This document shows positions 9,701 to 18,478 of a DNA stretch of 32,015 nucleotides, one piece after another. Numbering within the stretch: the first letter of the stretch is position 1; each line of letters begins with the position of its first letter. A program made the translations under genes and the position numbers. The stretch is from an uncultured Veillonella sp. Lineage in GTDB: Bacteria; Bacillota; Negativicutes; Veillonellales; Veillonellaceae. The notes below the pieces were generated by a model. It did not search any database. It was not told the DNA's origin and worked only from the letters and a program-made list of their open reading frames with translations. The DNA lies in assembly GCF_905209685.1 (NCBI RefSeq), contig NZ_CAJLUB010000008.1, positions 1 through 32,015 on the forward strand. Direction: 5' to 3'.

Positions 9701-10120
9701 AATGCAGGCACTGAGGGCAATGATGCCCTTGCTGTATTGGCGTAATAAATCGCGGTCTGCACGAGGGCGATACAACATACCTTCCGTAGATGCTTTAGAC
9801 ACGATTTTTACGAGATTACGATACCCTTCCATGGTCTCAGCCAACAAGATAAGATGTTTTAATCGTTCTCGGCTGCGACCTTCGGGACGATCAAATCGGC
9901 TGTTTTCCGTTACATATACTTCACAACCAATGATAGGCTTAACGCCTTGGGCTATACACTCTTTATAGAAATAAATGGCTGCGTACATATTGCCGTGATC
10001 TGTAATGGCAAGGGCTGGCTGATTTAACTCCTTCGCACGACGTACCATGTCAGGCAAACGACTAATGCCGTCTAGCAAACTAAACTCTGTATGACTATGT
10101 AAATGTACAAATGGCTGCAT
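6713..10120 (-). CDS. dnaE: DNA polymerase III alpha subunit
   Basis: This 1135-residue replicative polymerase subunit has the order expected of DnaE. A PHP domain occupies about 1-280 (HLHSHTEFSLLDG at residues 6-18, ITDHGN, GCEVYV, SACIQGE, SNDFHY). The polymerase core carries GPGRGSAAGS and the catalytic aspartates in PDIDIDF near residue 400. Helix-hairpin-helix and OB-fold regions follow, the OB fold being near ITFGGLIENKTDR around 985-1000. The metal ligands of the PHP domain appear intact, unlike the degenerate E. coli PHP, so proofreading activity there is possible. AAGGAGGTGTACC precedes the ATG at 10120. It lies 12 bases after the YgjP-like gene, so the two are likely co-transcribed. 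It is a DnaE, not a PolC. Confidence 0.97.
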   Translation of the reverse strand: MQPFVHLHSHTEFSLLDGISRLPDMVRRAKELNQPALAITDHGNMYAAIYFYKECIAQGVKPIIGCEVYVTENSRFDRPEGRSRERLKHLILLAETMEGYRNLVKIVSKASTEGMLYRPRADRDLLRQYSKGIIALSACIQGEIPQYILQDNMDAARRSIEWYIETYGKDNFFLEIQNHGLPEEAKAQEELIKLSKEYDLGIVASNDFHYVLKEDADAQDIKVCISTGRRRAEVDRLKFPNDEFYLKSGDEMAQLFSHIPGAIENTLKIADRCNVEFNFDEHHLPHFDVPEGETSKTYLRKVCEREIPRLYGETSEELQKRLDYELDVIGTMGFEDYFLIVWDYVRYAREYDILVGPGRGSAAGSVVAYLLGITGLDPLKYDLLFERFLNPERVSMPDIDIDFCYEKRGQAIEYVTRKYGQERVSQIITFGTEAARAVIRDVGRVLDLPLAEVNRIAKMIPNELGITLDKALQGKELKALYEADDNVKELFDFGKKLEGIARNSSTHAAGVVISADPLDDHVPVQNANEEGFVTQYDKDNIEELGLLKMDFLGLRTLTVMGDALKLIKANRGIDLDLDAIPLDDKAACDILTKGDTSGVFQLESEGITKLVMDLKPEHFEDLIPLVALYRPGPLGSGMVADFIDRRHGKKEVTYLHPILEPILKDTFGVILYQEQVMQIASAMGGFSLGQADLMRRAMGKKKESVLKAQRESFIQGSINNGIEESIANEVFDLLVYFAGYGFNKSHSAAYAYIAYQTAYLKAHYFPEFMAATMTSFMQNMQKLTYYINACKKHNVKVLGPDINYSERSFAVQGDAIRFGLGGIKNVGDNAIDRLIRERNEHGLYTDIVDFCKRVDNKVVNKRLLESLIRCGAMDGFKENRNQLLHMYESAQAVGAKEQKDAAMGTMSLFGDIEESVDFIPVPNVEDLSEDDKLKDEKEYTGFYITGHPLQGYAKELEGLFELGALVENPEQYDGQTITFGGLIENKTDRMTRRNEVMSILRIEDYSGAANVVAFPKVFSQSQQFLAIDMIVKVKGRVDADEKGVQIIADRIMPLKVNYSQAKHVAIHIYSQYDTPENSEALKRVLTSTAGSVPTSLYLHRQRKRINLPPNMCFDPSDESIKAIEAILGDGSVEVQ

Positions 10121-10132
10121 GGTACACCTCCT

Positions 10133-10876
10133 TTAAGGGCGATGAGCAAAATACACGTTCAATGACTTCTTACGAGCCTTCCAATCTGGCAAAAACTGTG
10201 CCACTAAATTGTGAAAGTTCTTGGAATGGTCTAAATATTTAAAATGAGCAAACTCATGAATCATAACGTACTCAATATACACCTGTGGCCCCTCTAATAA
10301 ACGGGTGTTCATCTTGATGAGCTGCTTTGCAGGCGTACAAGAACCCCAACGGCTCTTCATGCGCTGCTGTTTTATAGTTGGCATAGGTACATCAATACCT
10401 TGCTTATGGTAGCGTTGATACACGACCTTTGCCCAATGGACAAAGACCTTCTCCCCTAAATTACGCCAATAACTTTGCATTAATTTATGCTTAGCCTCAA
10501 AGGTCGTACCACGAGGTACCACCATAGTAAGAATCGCCTTTCCGTCAAAGCCTATATGAGGCTTCCCATCCTGCTCAACTAGACGCAACGTAACGGGAAT
10601 GCCGAGGATTGATAAGCTTTCACCATTCACATACTGCAACGCATCGACGCGCTTGGCATTCAATGCATCAATCTTGTAACGAGCCCGTTCAATGAAGGGC
10701 ATATTCTCGATAACAAACTTGTCCACCCTATAATCCGGCACATAGGCATTCGCCGATACATGGATCACACCATCCTTTGTAATGCGCATGTTCATATTCT
10801 TCACACGCTTGATGGTTAACTCATATTCAATTCTGTCGCCATTATAGGTAATAGACCTAGTTGTTGAAGTATTCAT
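10133..10876 (-). CDS. YgjP-like zinc metallopeptidase (SprT/M48-related, DUF45)
   Basis: This protein has 247 residues from the ATG at 10876. The diagnostic pair of the YgjP family is present: a MKSRWGSCTP motif followed by the zinc site HEFAH with a third histidine in YLDHSKNFH, near residues 207-222. It should be a soluble zinc-dependent hydrolase or peptidase; the physiological substrate of the family is not well defined. The start is uncertain: the AAAAGG before the ATG at 10876 is too close to be ideal, and a GTG at 10900 in the same frame is the alternative (255 residues), also without a clear site. dnaE begins 12 bases downstream of its stop. Confidence 0.88.
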   Translation of the reverse strand: MNTSTTRSITYNGDRIEYELTIKRVKNMNMRITKDGVIHVSANAYVPDYRVDKFVIENMPFIERARYKIDALNAKRVDALQYVNGESLSILGIPVTLRLVEQDGKPHIGFDGKAILTMVVPRGTTFEAKHKLMQSYWRNLGEKVFVHWAKVVYQRYHKQGIDVPMPTIKQQRMKSRWGSCTPAKQLIKMNTRLLEGPQVYIEYVMIHEFAHFKYLDHSKNFHNLVAQFLPDWKARKKSLNVYFAHRP

Positions 10877-11145
10877 ACCTTTTATTTTATCATAAAACAC
10901 TCATAAAATCGTAAAAATCTAGTGATTTTAATAGAACTACTTAGATTTTAATCAATACTGATTTTTATTAATTTGTAATATAAAAATGACATCTATACCA
11001 GTCCCTTATGAAAGGTATAGATGTCATAAAAATAAGCTTATAACATTTAACACTAAATATTATTTAAGGATAGAAGTTAATAAAGGTTAATCCCAAAATT
11101 AAAAGTAATCATAAGTATAGAACCAACTCAATAATCTTTTAGAAT
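10877..11145. other. Intergenic region between the two-partner secretion locus and the ygjP-like gene
   Basis: This AT-rich stretch contains the terminator at 10982-11027 and presumably the promoter of the ygjP-dnaE block. Several TATAAT-like and TTTACG-like strings occur just upstream of 10876, but none forms a convincing spaced pair. I see no gene here. Confidence 0.5.
10982..11027 (-). terminator. Rho-independent terminator of the two-partner secretion operon
   Basis: ATGACATCTATACC (10986-10999) and its exact complement at 11014-11027 form a 14-bp stem with a 14-base loop. On the minus strand the stem leads into TTTTTA. It lies about 120 bases after the putative immunity gene. Confidence 0.8.
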
Positions 11146-11910
11146 CTATAATCCCAAGTCTATAAACTTCCCTGAAACTTTAATTTGCCAGAACATCCCT
11201 CTAGTAGCTTTTAAATCAATGTCTGTTTTTAACTTATCAAAACTCACATCATAAAATGGTAATAATACCTGTAATGATGCTAATTTTGCTTTCATAGTAA
11301 TTAACTCTTTACTTAATTGCCCGGATATATTAGTATCAGCTATCTCCTGTAAATTGGAAATACATGTTTGAAAATCTTCATTCTGAATACGTTCACACGT
11401 ATATATTTCAGACAAATAGGACTGTTTAATACAACTTAAGATTGATTCAGAAATGAATTCAGGTTTTTGTAAGACTTCATACAATCCTAACAAAAACAAC
11501 GCCCAAAATATCTCCTCTACATAATCGGTAAAGAAATAGATACCGAACTTCATTTCATCATGTGTAGAAATCTTTAACGCTTCAGATAAAGTATCACCCT
11601 CTAACTCCCGTTCTATTAAAGCTATCCAAATACTGCATTCAATATCATCTAACGTATCATTTAATGCTGGTATAGGGATCCTACGGGCCATCCACTCATC
11701 AACGTCCTCTAAACTCATGCCATCTCCAATTATATTTAACAGTTTATCGGACAGATGTGCTTTTCTACACATTAATCGAATTAACATACTAAATATGTAA
11801 TACTCTAGAATGGTCAAATCAGTATAATTTCGTCTATATGCCTTAACAGCACCCAATATAAAGACCATTAAAAATGTATCTAAACTTTTTTTATTTTTAA
11901 AATAAACCAT
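11146..11910 (-). CDS. Unknown protein in the CdiI (immunity) position
   Basis: I do not recognise this family. The protein has 254 residues from the ATG at 11910, which has AGAGGT 6 bases upstream; a GTG at 11928 would add six residues. It starts 22 bases after the TpsA/CdiA-type gene and is followed by a terminator, exactly where CdiI immunity genes lie. The sequence appears mostly alpha-helical and acidic, with hydrophobic helices near the start (TFLMVFILGAVKAY and the following YYIFSMLIRLM) and in the middle (EEIFWALFLLGLYEVL), but no signal peptide or convincing transmembrane run. A cysteine appears in CRKAHLSD and further ones near SILSCIKQ, YTCERI and TCISNL. Base composition is visibly more AT-rich than in flanking housekeeping genes. 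Function as an immunity protein is inferred from position only; at about 254 residues it is larger than many CdiI proteins. Confidence 0.7.
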   Translation of the reverse strand: MVYFKNKKSLDTFLMVFILGAVKAYRRNYTDLTILEYYIFSMLIRLMCRKAHLSDKLLNIIGDGMSLEDVDEWMARRIPIPALNDTLDDIECSIWIALIERELEGDTLSEALKISTHDEMKFGIYFFTDYVEEIFWALFLLGLYEVLQKPEFISESILSCIKQSYLSEIYTCERIQNEDFQTCISNLQEIADTNISGQLSKELITMKAKLASLQVLLPFYDVSFDKLKTDIDLKATRGMFWQIKVSGKFIDLGL

Positions 11911-11932
11911 AGTTATACCTCTGTCCACTAAT

Positions 11933-14900
11933 TTATTCTAGCTTTCGATTTACCGATTCACCATTAATTCTTTTTATCTTTGGATTAAATATTTGTCCAT
12001 TTCTATTTTGGAAATAATGGATTTCTATATCATTTCCATTAATATCTTTCCCATGGTCATATATTTTTTTCCAATCGCCCCCTACATCTTCTTTTAATTG
12101 TTTACCGAGACCATCCTCATTTTTTATATTTAATTTATCTTTTTGGTAACTCCTAAAACCTTTAGGTAATGACTTTAACTCCTTCAAGGAGTTATAAACC
12201 CTCTTAATTCGATCATTTACAGAATATAATCCACTAGATAAATTAGTATTAGACTTATTATCATTCTTATTTTTATTATCAGAGTTTCTATTAAGATTAT
12301 CTAAATTTTTCTTAGAATTTTCTTCCGATATAGATTTAGCCTTACTCTTATCCTGATATTTATTTGCAAAATGAATCCCATCAGGTAATGGACTCCCAGC
12401 TCTAATTTCATCTATTGTAAATGACGATTCCGGACTCAATCGTTCGTCTGCATAGTGTAGTGCAACTGTTGTAGAAATCGTTTTCCCAGTTAACGTTGAT
12501 TGAAAAGAATTAGTATGAGTATTAAATACCAAATTATCATTTGGATTATCTACAAATATTGCATCACCTTCAGTATGTGTTGAATGTACAACCTGGCCTG
12601 TTGATATGTTTTGCAATCTAGAAAACGGAGAATTGCCATCAGAACCAATATCTACCCAATTATCTGTACCATCAGGACCAATAACACGTCCTGTGAATAT
12701 AGTTGACCCCGATGTGCTTATGCCTCTAAAATATCGGCGACCAAGACTATCATATTCACCGGTATCTTTATATGTATTTCCATCTGCTGCATGATATACA
12801 TTAATAGCCTGAAATCCACTATCTAAATTATAATTTTCTTGAACCCGTAATGAAGTACCAGGATAAGATACTGTTATAGCCCATGGACCACTATATACAG
12901 GAGCCTCTCCAGTTTCAATGGAGCTATCGTCAACACGCTCCATCAATGTCCCGCCTGCTTCAGCACCAGAAGTTATTTTACCTCTATAAAATGCAGTGCC
13001 AGGAATATTAGCCATTATATTTTCATCAAAAGTAGTAGGCTCGCCCGCACCAGTTACAAGAGGAGTACTTACTAAATCACCAGCATTTAAAACTGGTGAT
13101 GCATTTTTTACTAAGCCAAAAGCACCTTTACTCGCTGAAGCTAAAGAGGATATTCTATTTGACACTCCTGCATTCCAAACAAGATCTTCATTCCACTTTG
13201 TAGCATAAGATGCAACTGCCGAGCCAGCATTTGCATTTTCCCCACTAGCCTTATTAACCACACCACCAACGGCAGCACTCAACCATTGTGCTACAGCTGG
13301 ATCATGTTTAGCCACTTTATTAATTTCACTAATTAACATCTCATTAGTCATAGTAGCTTTAAATCCGCTACCCGGTGTATTACCAGCCATGCGCGCTGCT
13401 ACTTCACCTATGATGCCATGTGCAATAGATTTAGCGATTTTGCCATCTTTCGTTGTTGGTTGCCAGTTATGTAGTTGTTCAAATGCATTTTTAGAGAATA
13501 GACGTGCTAATTCTTGACGTTCTTCAATTTTCTTTTTATCGAAAATCTTATCTAATTGATGTAATGTATTTTCTGTATTCGTGTTAATAGTTTTAGTATC
13601 AATTTCTTTACCATCTACAGACAGTATACCATCAGAAATAGCAGATTGAGTAGTAGAGCTTGCTTTACCTTTAGATCCTACACCTAAGTTTGGAACTAGA
13701 CCGATATTATTATAGATCTTATCATAGCCTTTTTTATCCTTGGTCTTCATCTCTTCCAGTTTCTTTTTACTGCCATAGTAGTTATAGCCGATACCATTGT
13801 TGCTATATGTATACTCAGCTTCGTTTTTGATGTCCTTCATCTCTAGAGATTTGGTAGTCAATTTATTCTTAGCTTTTGGAGCATCACTTTTAATTACAGC
13901 ACCCTCTAATGTAGTATTATTACCTACATTAACATCGTAGCCCTCTTCTCCAGCATAAATACCGGCTTGTTCTGTTACGCTTTTCCACTTGCTATCAATT
14001 CGGCCTACACTAGCATTGATACTACCAGTTGGATTTTTGAAGTTAGGTTTAGAGGACACAGAGAATCCCGCAGACTTACTATGTTCTTTAAAGTTATCTA
14101 CATCTTGTAAGCTTTGAATATGTAAATCACGGCCTGTGTCTACTTCTACCTTTTTACCAGACACAGTAGAACCAATAATATTTGTATCTCGTTTTGCTTT
14201 AAGCTGTGCTAATTGAGCCGCTTTAATCTTAGTAGGTACATAACTTTCTTGATGGGTATCCCCATTTTGACGAGCCATATGACCACTTGCATTAATGTCT
14301 AGAAGGCCACCACCAGTTAAGCTAATACCTGCTCCAACACTCCACCCAGAGCTTTTATAAGCATTATTAACATCTACAGTATTCTTGCCAGCCCCAAGAT
14401 TAATATCACTAGCGCTATCTAATACTAATTTTTTAGCCTCTACTGTTTCACCAGTTAAACCAATACCACTTTGCTGAGCATCACGAGCTATAATGTGTAC
14501 ATCATTTTCACTAACAAGAGTACCACCTTGATATGTATTTGTATCTACTACTTGCCCTTGTTTTCTAGAAGTGCTACCAATGCTTACAGATAAGTTTATA
14601 GCATCATCAATATTTTTAGCGCCTCGTTTAACTTTACCATCTACTTTATCAACTTTACCTGTTACAGCATCGCGTATTTTTTCTCCATGTAAAGCTGCAT
14701 CTACTGCTTCATATCCATCTTGCAATTGTTTACGCGCTTCATTGAGTTCAAGTGCGGCTAACCGTTTATCATCACGGCCACCTGCTTGTTTTATTGTACG
14801 TGTAGTATTTGTAAGTGTATTTGCTATTGCACCACCTAAGGATACGGTAAGACCAGTTTTTTTGTAGCGTTCATCATATGTCATGTGGTTATGATCCACG

Positions 14901-17900
14901 TTACCATCTAATGTAACAGCAGAGCCATCTAACACAGCACCTTCTTTAGCAACAATATCTGCACTTGTAAGATGAACTGTATCATTTGCCTTAACAGTAA
15001 CAGTACCCTTAGTACTAGCAAGTGTATTTCGTACAGTATCCTCTTCATGGTTTGCTTCATCAATATTGTGTTTTTCTTTACCAATAGAGAAACCTATACC
15101 TGCACCACCAAGCAAGCCTGATTTTTTATGACGATACACACTGGAACCATCAGTAACATCTTTATCTGCGCCCAATTCTACCTTACCGCCAGCGGTAACA
15201 GATACAGTATTCTCACCCAAAATTTGAGCAGATTGACCTGTTACATCTTGAGTACTTGTAATAGTTATATCTTTACCACTTACTGTAGAACCTGTTACAG
15301 ATGTGCTTGTTACGTCATCAACAGCATTTGTACTTTCACGTTTTACTAAGCTTTTCTTTTTATCTAGATACACATGATTAACTGTACTATTAGTTTTTGC
15401 AGTATTTAATGCAACCGTATTACCAGATACTTGCACTGTATCTGCCGCTAACACTTGACTACCTACCAGTTGTACTGTATCAGAGGCTACAACAGAAACA
15501 TTTTTACCTTCGATGCTACTACCAACAGATGATTGAGCTTTAACAAGATCATGAGACTGAGTCGTTTGAGAGTGTCCACCGCCAGATTTACCTTTATCAA
15601 AACGATGTTCTTCAAGCTCATGTGTAGCATTCATTGCTTTCATCGTTACATTGCGACCTGCCGTAACAGTTGTATTCACATCAGAGGAGACAATACCTGC
15701 CTCCATAGATACATCTCGGCCTGCTACTACTGTTGTTTGACCAGCACCACCAATACGGCCTTGATCTACACCAGTAATCGTTTCACGACGGTTGTTGCTA
15801 CTGTTCCACTCAACCTTGCTATTACCGGCCTCATACTGTACGCCTTTATTAATTACATCGCGTCCCGCACTAACCTTTGTGGAGCCAGCTGCATTAGTTT
15901 GTGTAATGGTGCCACCTTCGTTAATGATGTCTTTCTTAGCATACACAGAGACTGTATCATTGCCCATAATAGTACCTTGTGTATTACGAACTTCGTCATT
16001 TGCTGTAACCGTAGCCGTGTTACCTTTAATAAGACCATTATCATTGTGAATGGAATTACCAGTAAGAGTCACATCCTTATCCGCTACAATGCTACCACTA
16101 TTATGCATAGTATCAACAGAAAGGTTAATCGATTGGGCCTGCAAATTAGCGCCACCTTCTACTCGTTTTGTGTTTGGTGCTAAATATAGAGTCGGCACTA
16201 GCACAGTTTCAATTTTGCCATTTGGTAATACAACAGACTTACTTACTAGGAGCACTACATCTTCTTTAAGATTTTTTTGCTCAGCCTCTGTTAAACCTCT
16301 ACCTAATACAATAGATTGAGATTTAGTTACACTAATCCCTGCATCCATCAATTGGCGATATTGTTCTTCTGCGGAAAGACCAGATTGAAGTCTACTTTTA
16401 CCGGTTTGACGCATAATCTCTTGCATAACGAGTTGCTGCTCATAGTAGCCATCACCCAAACGTTTTTGTATATTCATAGGGTCTAATTTAAGACGAGATA
16501 ATACGTAATCAGAAGATAAGAAGTTACGACGATTTGTGAAGTTAGGATCTGTTTCAATCACATACGATGTATTAGGGTTCGTCGATAACTGACTCATACT
16601 ATTTAATAGAGATGCATCTACTGTAGCATCACTTTTACTATTTTCTACATGACCGCCATATACGGCAACAGGTACATCTTTAGGATTCACCTTAGTATTC
16701 TTATATTCCGCTTCACGAATATTGGTAGTATCCCACCCTTTTTTATGATGACGGCTATAGCTTGTAGCTGTACCCTCTTCAGTAATATATTCATTACCTT
16801 TAGGATTACTTTGCTCATAATGACCTACAGTACCAGTAATATCGCCAGCAGCACTAATTTGACTAGCTTCATTCACCATATGATCTACATCCACATGTAA
16901 ACTACCGCCAGAAATAATTCGACCAGGATTAGATGTATCTACTGCATCTACTTCGCGAGTACGATCATATTCATATTTAGTCCAACTATCATGATGTTTA
17001 CCATTTATAGAAAGTTGGAGATTCTCAGAAGAGTGTACCACTACTTTATCTTTTGGAATTTCATCATCATGTCCATAAATTCGTTCTTCAGACAATTGAT
17101 AACGCTTAATGCTACCAGATGGAGCTACTTCGTTTTTGACATGCTCTTTGCCCTCTACAGCTACACGCTTAAGGGTAATACCGCCATTTTTATTATCTAC
17201 AGATTTCGCAAGTAAAGCTCCACCTTGACCAAACTCAATAGTTGATGCAGTATTTACTACACTATCCATTTTACCGGACACTGTACCTTTCTCATCCATC
17301 GTTTTACCAAGCTGTAATTTACCTTCTGCTTTGATTACACTACTATCTGTATTAACAATAGATTTTGTCGCTATAGACAAATCTTTTTGAGCAATCATAA
17401 CAGGTGCTTCTTTAGTCGTAGCATTACCAGTTTGTATTACAGAGTCAGTAGTAATCTTTGCCGTATCTACATAGAATTTACCCTTATTCATCTGCTCTAG
17501 ACTTTTGGTTGTAATATTGGCATCTGTAGCAGCTATCGTACCTGTATTTTGCAACTTACCAGTACTATCTATGGTTAGTTTGTTTTGTGCAGACAATATG
17601 CCTTGGTTATTAACTCCAAAGCCGTCATTGGTCCCCACTAAGTACATACTATTAGCATACATCCCACCAATAGCAGCTACATCAAGGCCGACTTGACTCG
17701 ATTCACCAGTTTTATGAGCATTTGTAACTTTACCAGTAGCATCAACGGAAATATCATTCTTCCCCGTTACAACTTGAGTATCTTGTGCCCAAACTTTACC
17801 ATTGAGCTTTACAGCCTCAGATAGCATATCTGTACGTGCTGTTTTAGAGGCATTAAGCCCCTTTTCACCTACAGTAATAACACCTTGCTGAACATTATAG

Positions 17901-18412
17901 CCAGTAATACTACCGTTATTAATCATTGGATTACCCGTTGTGAGTGTAGCACTACTTGCATTAATAAATGTGCCATTATTAACAGAAATACCATTTGGGT
18001 TGGCAACGATAACATGTGCCTTATTCCCTGCTACTTCAAGAGCACCATTCATAGATGTAGAGCCCGTACCAGTTACTTCATTCAAAATAGTATTGGCTGT
18101 AGGGCCCACTAAATTAGGATTTCCCATAATATATCCTGCGAGCTCTGTATTCACAGGGCGATTCGCATTATTTAAAATAAGTCCCTTTTCATCTACATTG
18201 AATGCATTATATTGGTTATGTGATAACCCTTTATCATTAGGTGTATTAATATTAACGACAGTCATGCCATTACGAGCTTCTTCTATTTTTGGTCCTAATT
18301 TACCTTGATCAGGTACAACAGGATTAGCAAGGGCCATAGGAATCCATGGTGCAGAGTTAGTTGCTAACAATGCAGCAAAGATAGCCATTGCCGTCTGCTT
18401 TTTTATATTCAT
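11933..18412 (-). CDS. Two-partner secretion exoprotein, CdiA/filamentous haemagglutinin-like, with variable C-terminal module
   Basis: This 2159-residue secreted protein has a signal peptide at about 1-29 (ending ALA), then the TPS secretion domain (about 35-260) with both hallmark motifs, NPNL (98-101) and NPNGI (138-142). Long beta-helical haemagglutinin-type repeats follow (rich in VTAGRDV, TGNSIHN, GSTVSGK-like units) to roughly residue 1350. An alanine/glycine-rich pretoxin-like segment lies around 1660-1745 (AHGIIGEVAARMAGN, then AVGGVVNKASGENANAGSA), in the place of the proteobacterial VENN region, though no VENN is seen. After a further linker, a Lys/Asn/Ser-rich stretch (2023-2057) leads into a 102-residue C-terminal module (2058-2159) that looks like a polymorphic toxin tip. 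The transporter gene is 66 bases upstream and a putative immunity gene 22 bases downstream. GGAGAGTAAT precedes the ATG. Adhesin-only function remains possible. Confidence 0.9.
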   Translation of the reverse strand: MNIKKQTAMAIFAALLATNSAPWIPMALANPVVPDQGKLGPKIEEARNGMTVVNINTPNDKGLSHNQYNAFNVDEKGLILNNANRPVNTELAGYIMGNPNLVGPTANTILNEVTGTGSTSMNGALEVAGNKAHVIVANPNGISVNNGTFINASSATLTTGNPMINNGSITGYNVQQGVITVGEKGLNASKTARTDMLSEAVKLNGKVWAQDTQVVTGKNDISVDATGKVTNAHKTGESSQVGLDVAAIGGMYANSMYLVGTNDGFGVNNQGILSAQNKLTIDSTGKLQNTGTIAATDANITTKSLEQMNKGKFYVDTAKITTDSVIQTGNATTKEAPVMIAQKDLSIATKSIVNTDSSVIKAEGKLQLGKTMDEKGTVSGKMDSVVNTASTIEFGQGGALLAKSVDNKNGGITLKRVAVEGKEHVKNEVAPSGSIKRYQLSEERIYGHDDEIPKDKVVVHSSENLQLSINGKHHDSWTKYEYDRTREVDAVDTSNPGRIISGGSLHVDVDHMVNEASQISAAGDITGTVGHYEQSNPKGNEYITEEGTATSYSRHHKKGWDTTNIREAEYKNTKVNPKDVPVAVYGGHVENSKSDATVDASLLNSMSQLSTNPNTSYVIETDPNFTNRRNFLSSDYVLSRLKLDPMNIQKRLGDGYYEQQLVMQEIMRQTGKSRLQSGLSAEEQYRQLMDAGISVTKSQSIVLGRGLTEAEQKNLKEDVVLLVSKSVVLPNGKIETVLVPTLYLAPNTKRVEGGANLQAQSINLSVDTMHNSGSIVADKDVTLTGNSIHNDNGLIKGNTATVTANDEVRNTQGTIMGNDTVSVYAKKDIINEGGTITQTNAAGSTKVSAGRDVINKGVQYEAGNSKVEWNSSNNRRETITGVDQGRIGGAGQTTVVAGRDVSMEAGIVSSDVNTTVTAGRNVTMKAMNATHELEEHRFDKGKSGGGHSQTTQSHDLVKAQSSVGSSIEGKNVSVVASDTVQLVGSQVLAADTVQVSGNTVALNTAKTNSTVNHVYLDKKKSLVKRESTNAVDDVTSTSVTGSTVSGKDITITSTQDVTGQSAQILGENTVSVTAGGKVELGADKDVTDGSSVYRHKKSGLLGGAGIGFSIGKEKHNIDEANHEEDTVRNTLASTKGTVTVKANDTVHLTSADIVAKEGAVLDGSAVTLDGNVDHNHMTYDERYKKTGLTVSLGGAIANTLTNTTRTIKQAGGRDDKRLAALELNEARKQLQDGYEAVDAALHGEKIRDAVTGKVDKVDGKVKRGAKNIDDAINLSVSIGSTSRKQGQVVDTNTYQGGTLVSENDVHIIARDAQQSGIGLTGETVEAKKLVLDSASDINLGAGKNTVDVNNAYKSSGWSVGAGISLTGGGLLDINASGHMARQNGDTHQESYVPTKIKAAQLAQLKAKRDTNIIGSTVSGKKVEVDTGRDLHIQSLQDVDNFKEHSKSAGFSVSSKPNFKNPTGSINASVGRIDSKWKSVTEQAGIYAGEEGYDVNVGNNTTLEGAVIKSDAPKAKNKLTTKSLEMKDIKNEAEYTYSNNGIGYNYYGSKKKLEEMKTKDKKGYDKIYNNIGLVPNLGVGSKGKASSTTQSAISDGILSVDGKEIDTKTINTNTENTLHQLDKIFDKKKIEERQELARLFSKNAFEQLHNWQPTTKDGKIAKSIAHGIIGEVAARMAGNTPGSGFKATMTNEMLISEINKVAKHDPAVAQWLSAAVGGVVNKASGENANAGSAVASYATKWNEDLVWNAGVSNRISSLASASKGAFGLVKNASPVLNAGDLVSTPLVTGAGEPTTFDENIMANIPGTAFYRGKITSGAEAGGTLMERVDDSSIETGEAPVYSGPWAITVSYPGTSLRVQENYNLDSGFQAINVYHAADGNTYKDTGEYDSLGRRYFRGISTSGSTIFTGRVIGPDGTDNWVDIGSDGNSPFSRLQNISTGQVVHSTHTEGDAIFVDNPNDNLVFNTHTNSFQSTLTGKTISTTVALHYADERLSPESSFTIDEIRAGSPLPDGIHFANKYQDKSKAKSISEENSKKNLDNLNRNSDNKNKNDNKSNTNLSSGLYSVNDRIKRVYNSLKELKSLPKGFRSYQKDKLNIKNEDGLGKQLKEDVGGDWKKIYDHGKDINGNDIEIHYFQNRNGQIFNPKIKRINGESVNRKLE

Positions 18413-18426
18413 ATTACTCTCCTTTT

Positions 18427-18468
18427 CTAGTACATACCATTCAACATGTAACGGTATAGCTGCACTAG
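18427..18468 (-). other. Hairpin between tpsB and tpsA
   Basis: CTAGT (18427-18431) pairs with ACTAG (18464-18468). Inside this, an 8-bp helix with one G-T wobble forms between AATGGTAT and ATACCGTT on the minus strand. No T-tract follows; instead the tpsA ribosome binding site comes next. It may be a processing, stability or partial-termination element that sets the ratio of transporter to exoprotein. The function is inferred. Confidence 0.4.
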
Positions 18469-18478
18469 ATTACAACAC

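Noticed and set aside
15533..16183. Plus-strand open frame of 216 codons inside the exoprotein gene
   Set aside because: It is antisense to a well-supported repeat-rich gene. Its Cys/Thr/Ile-rich translation mirrors those repeats and resembles no protein.
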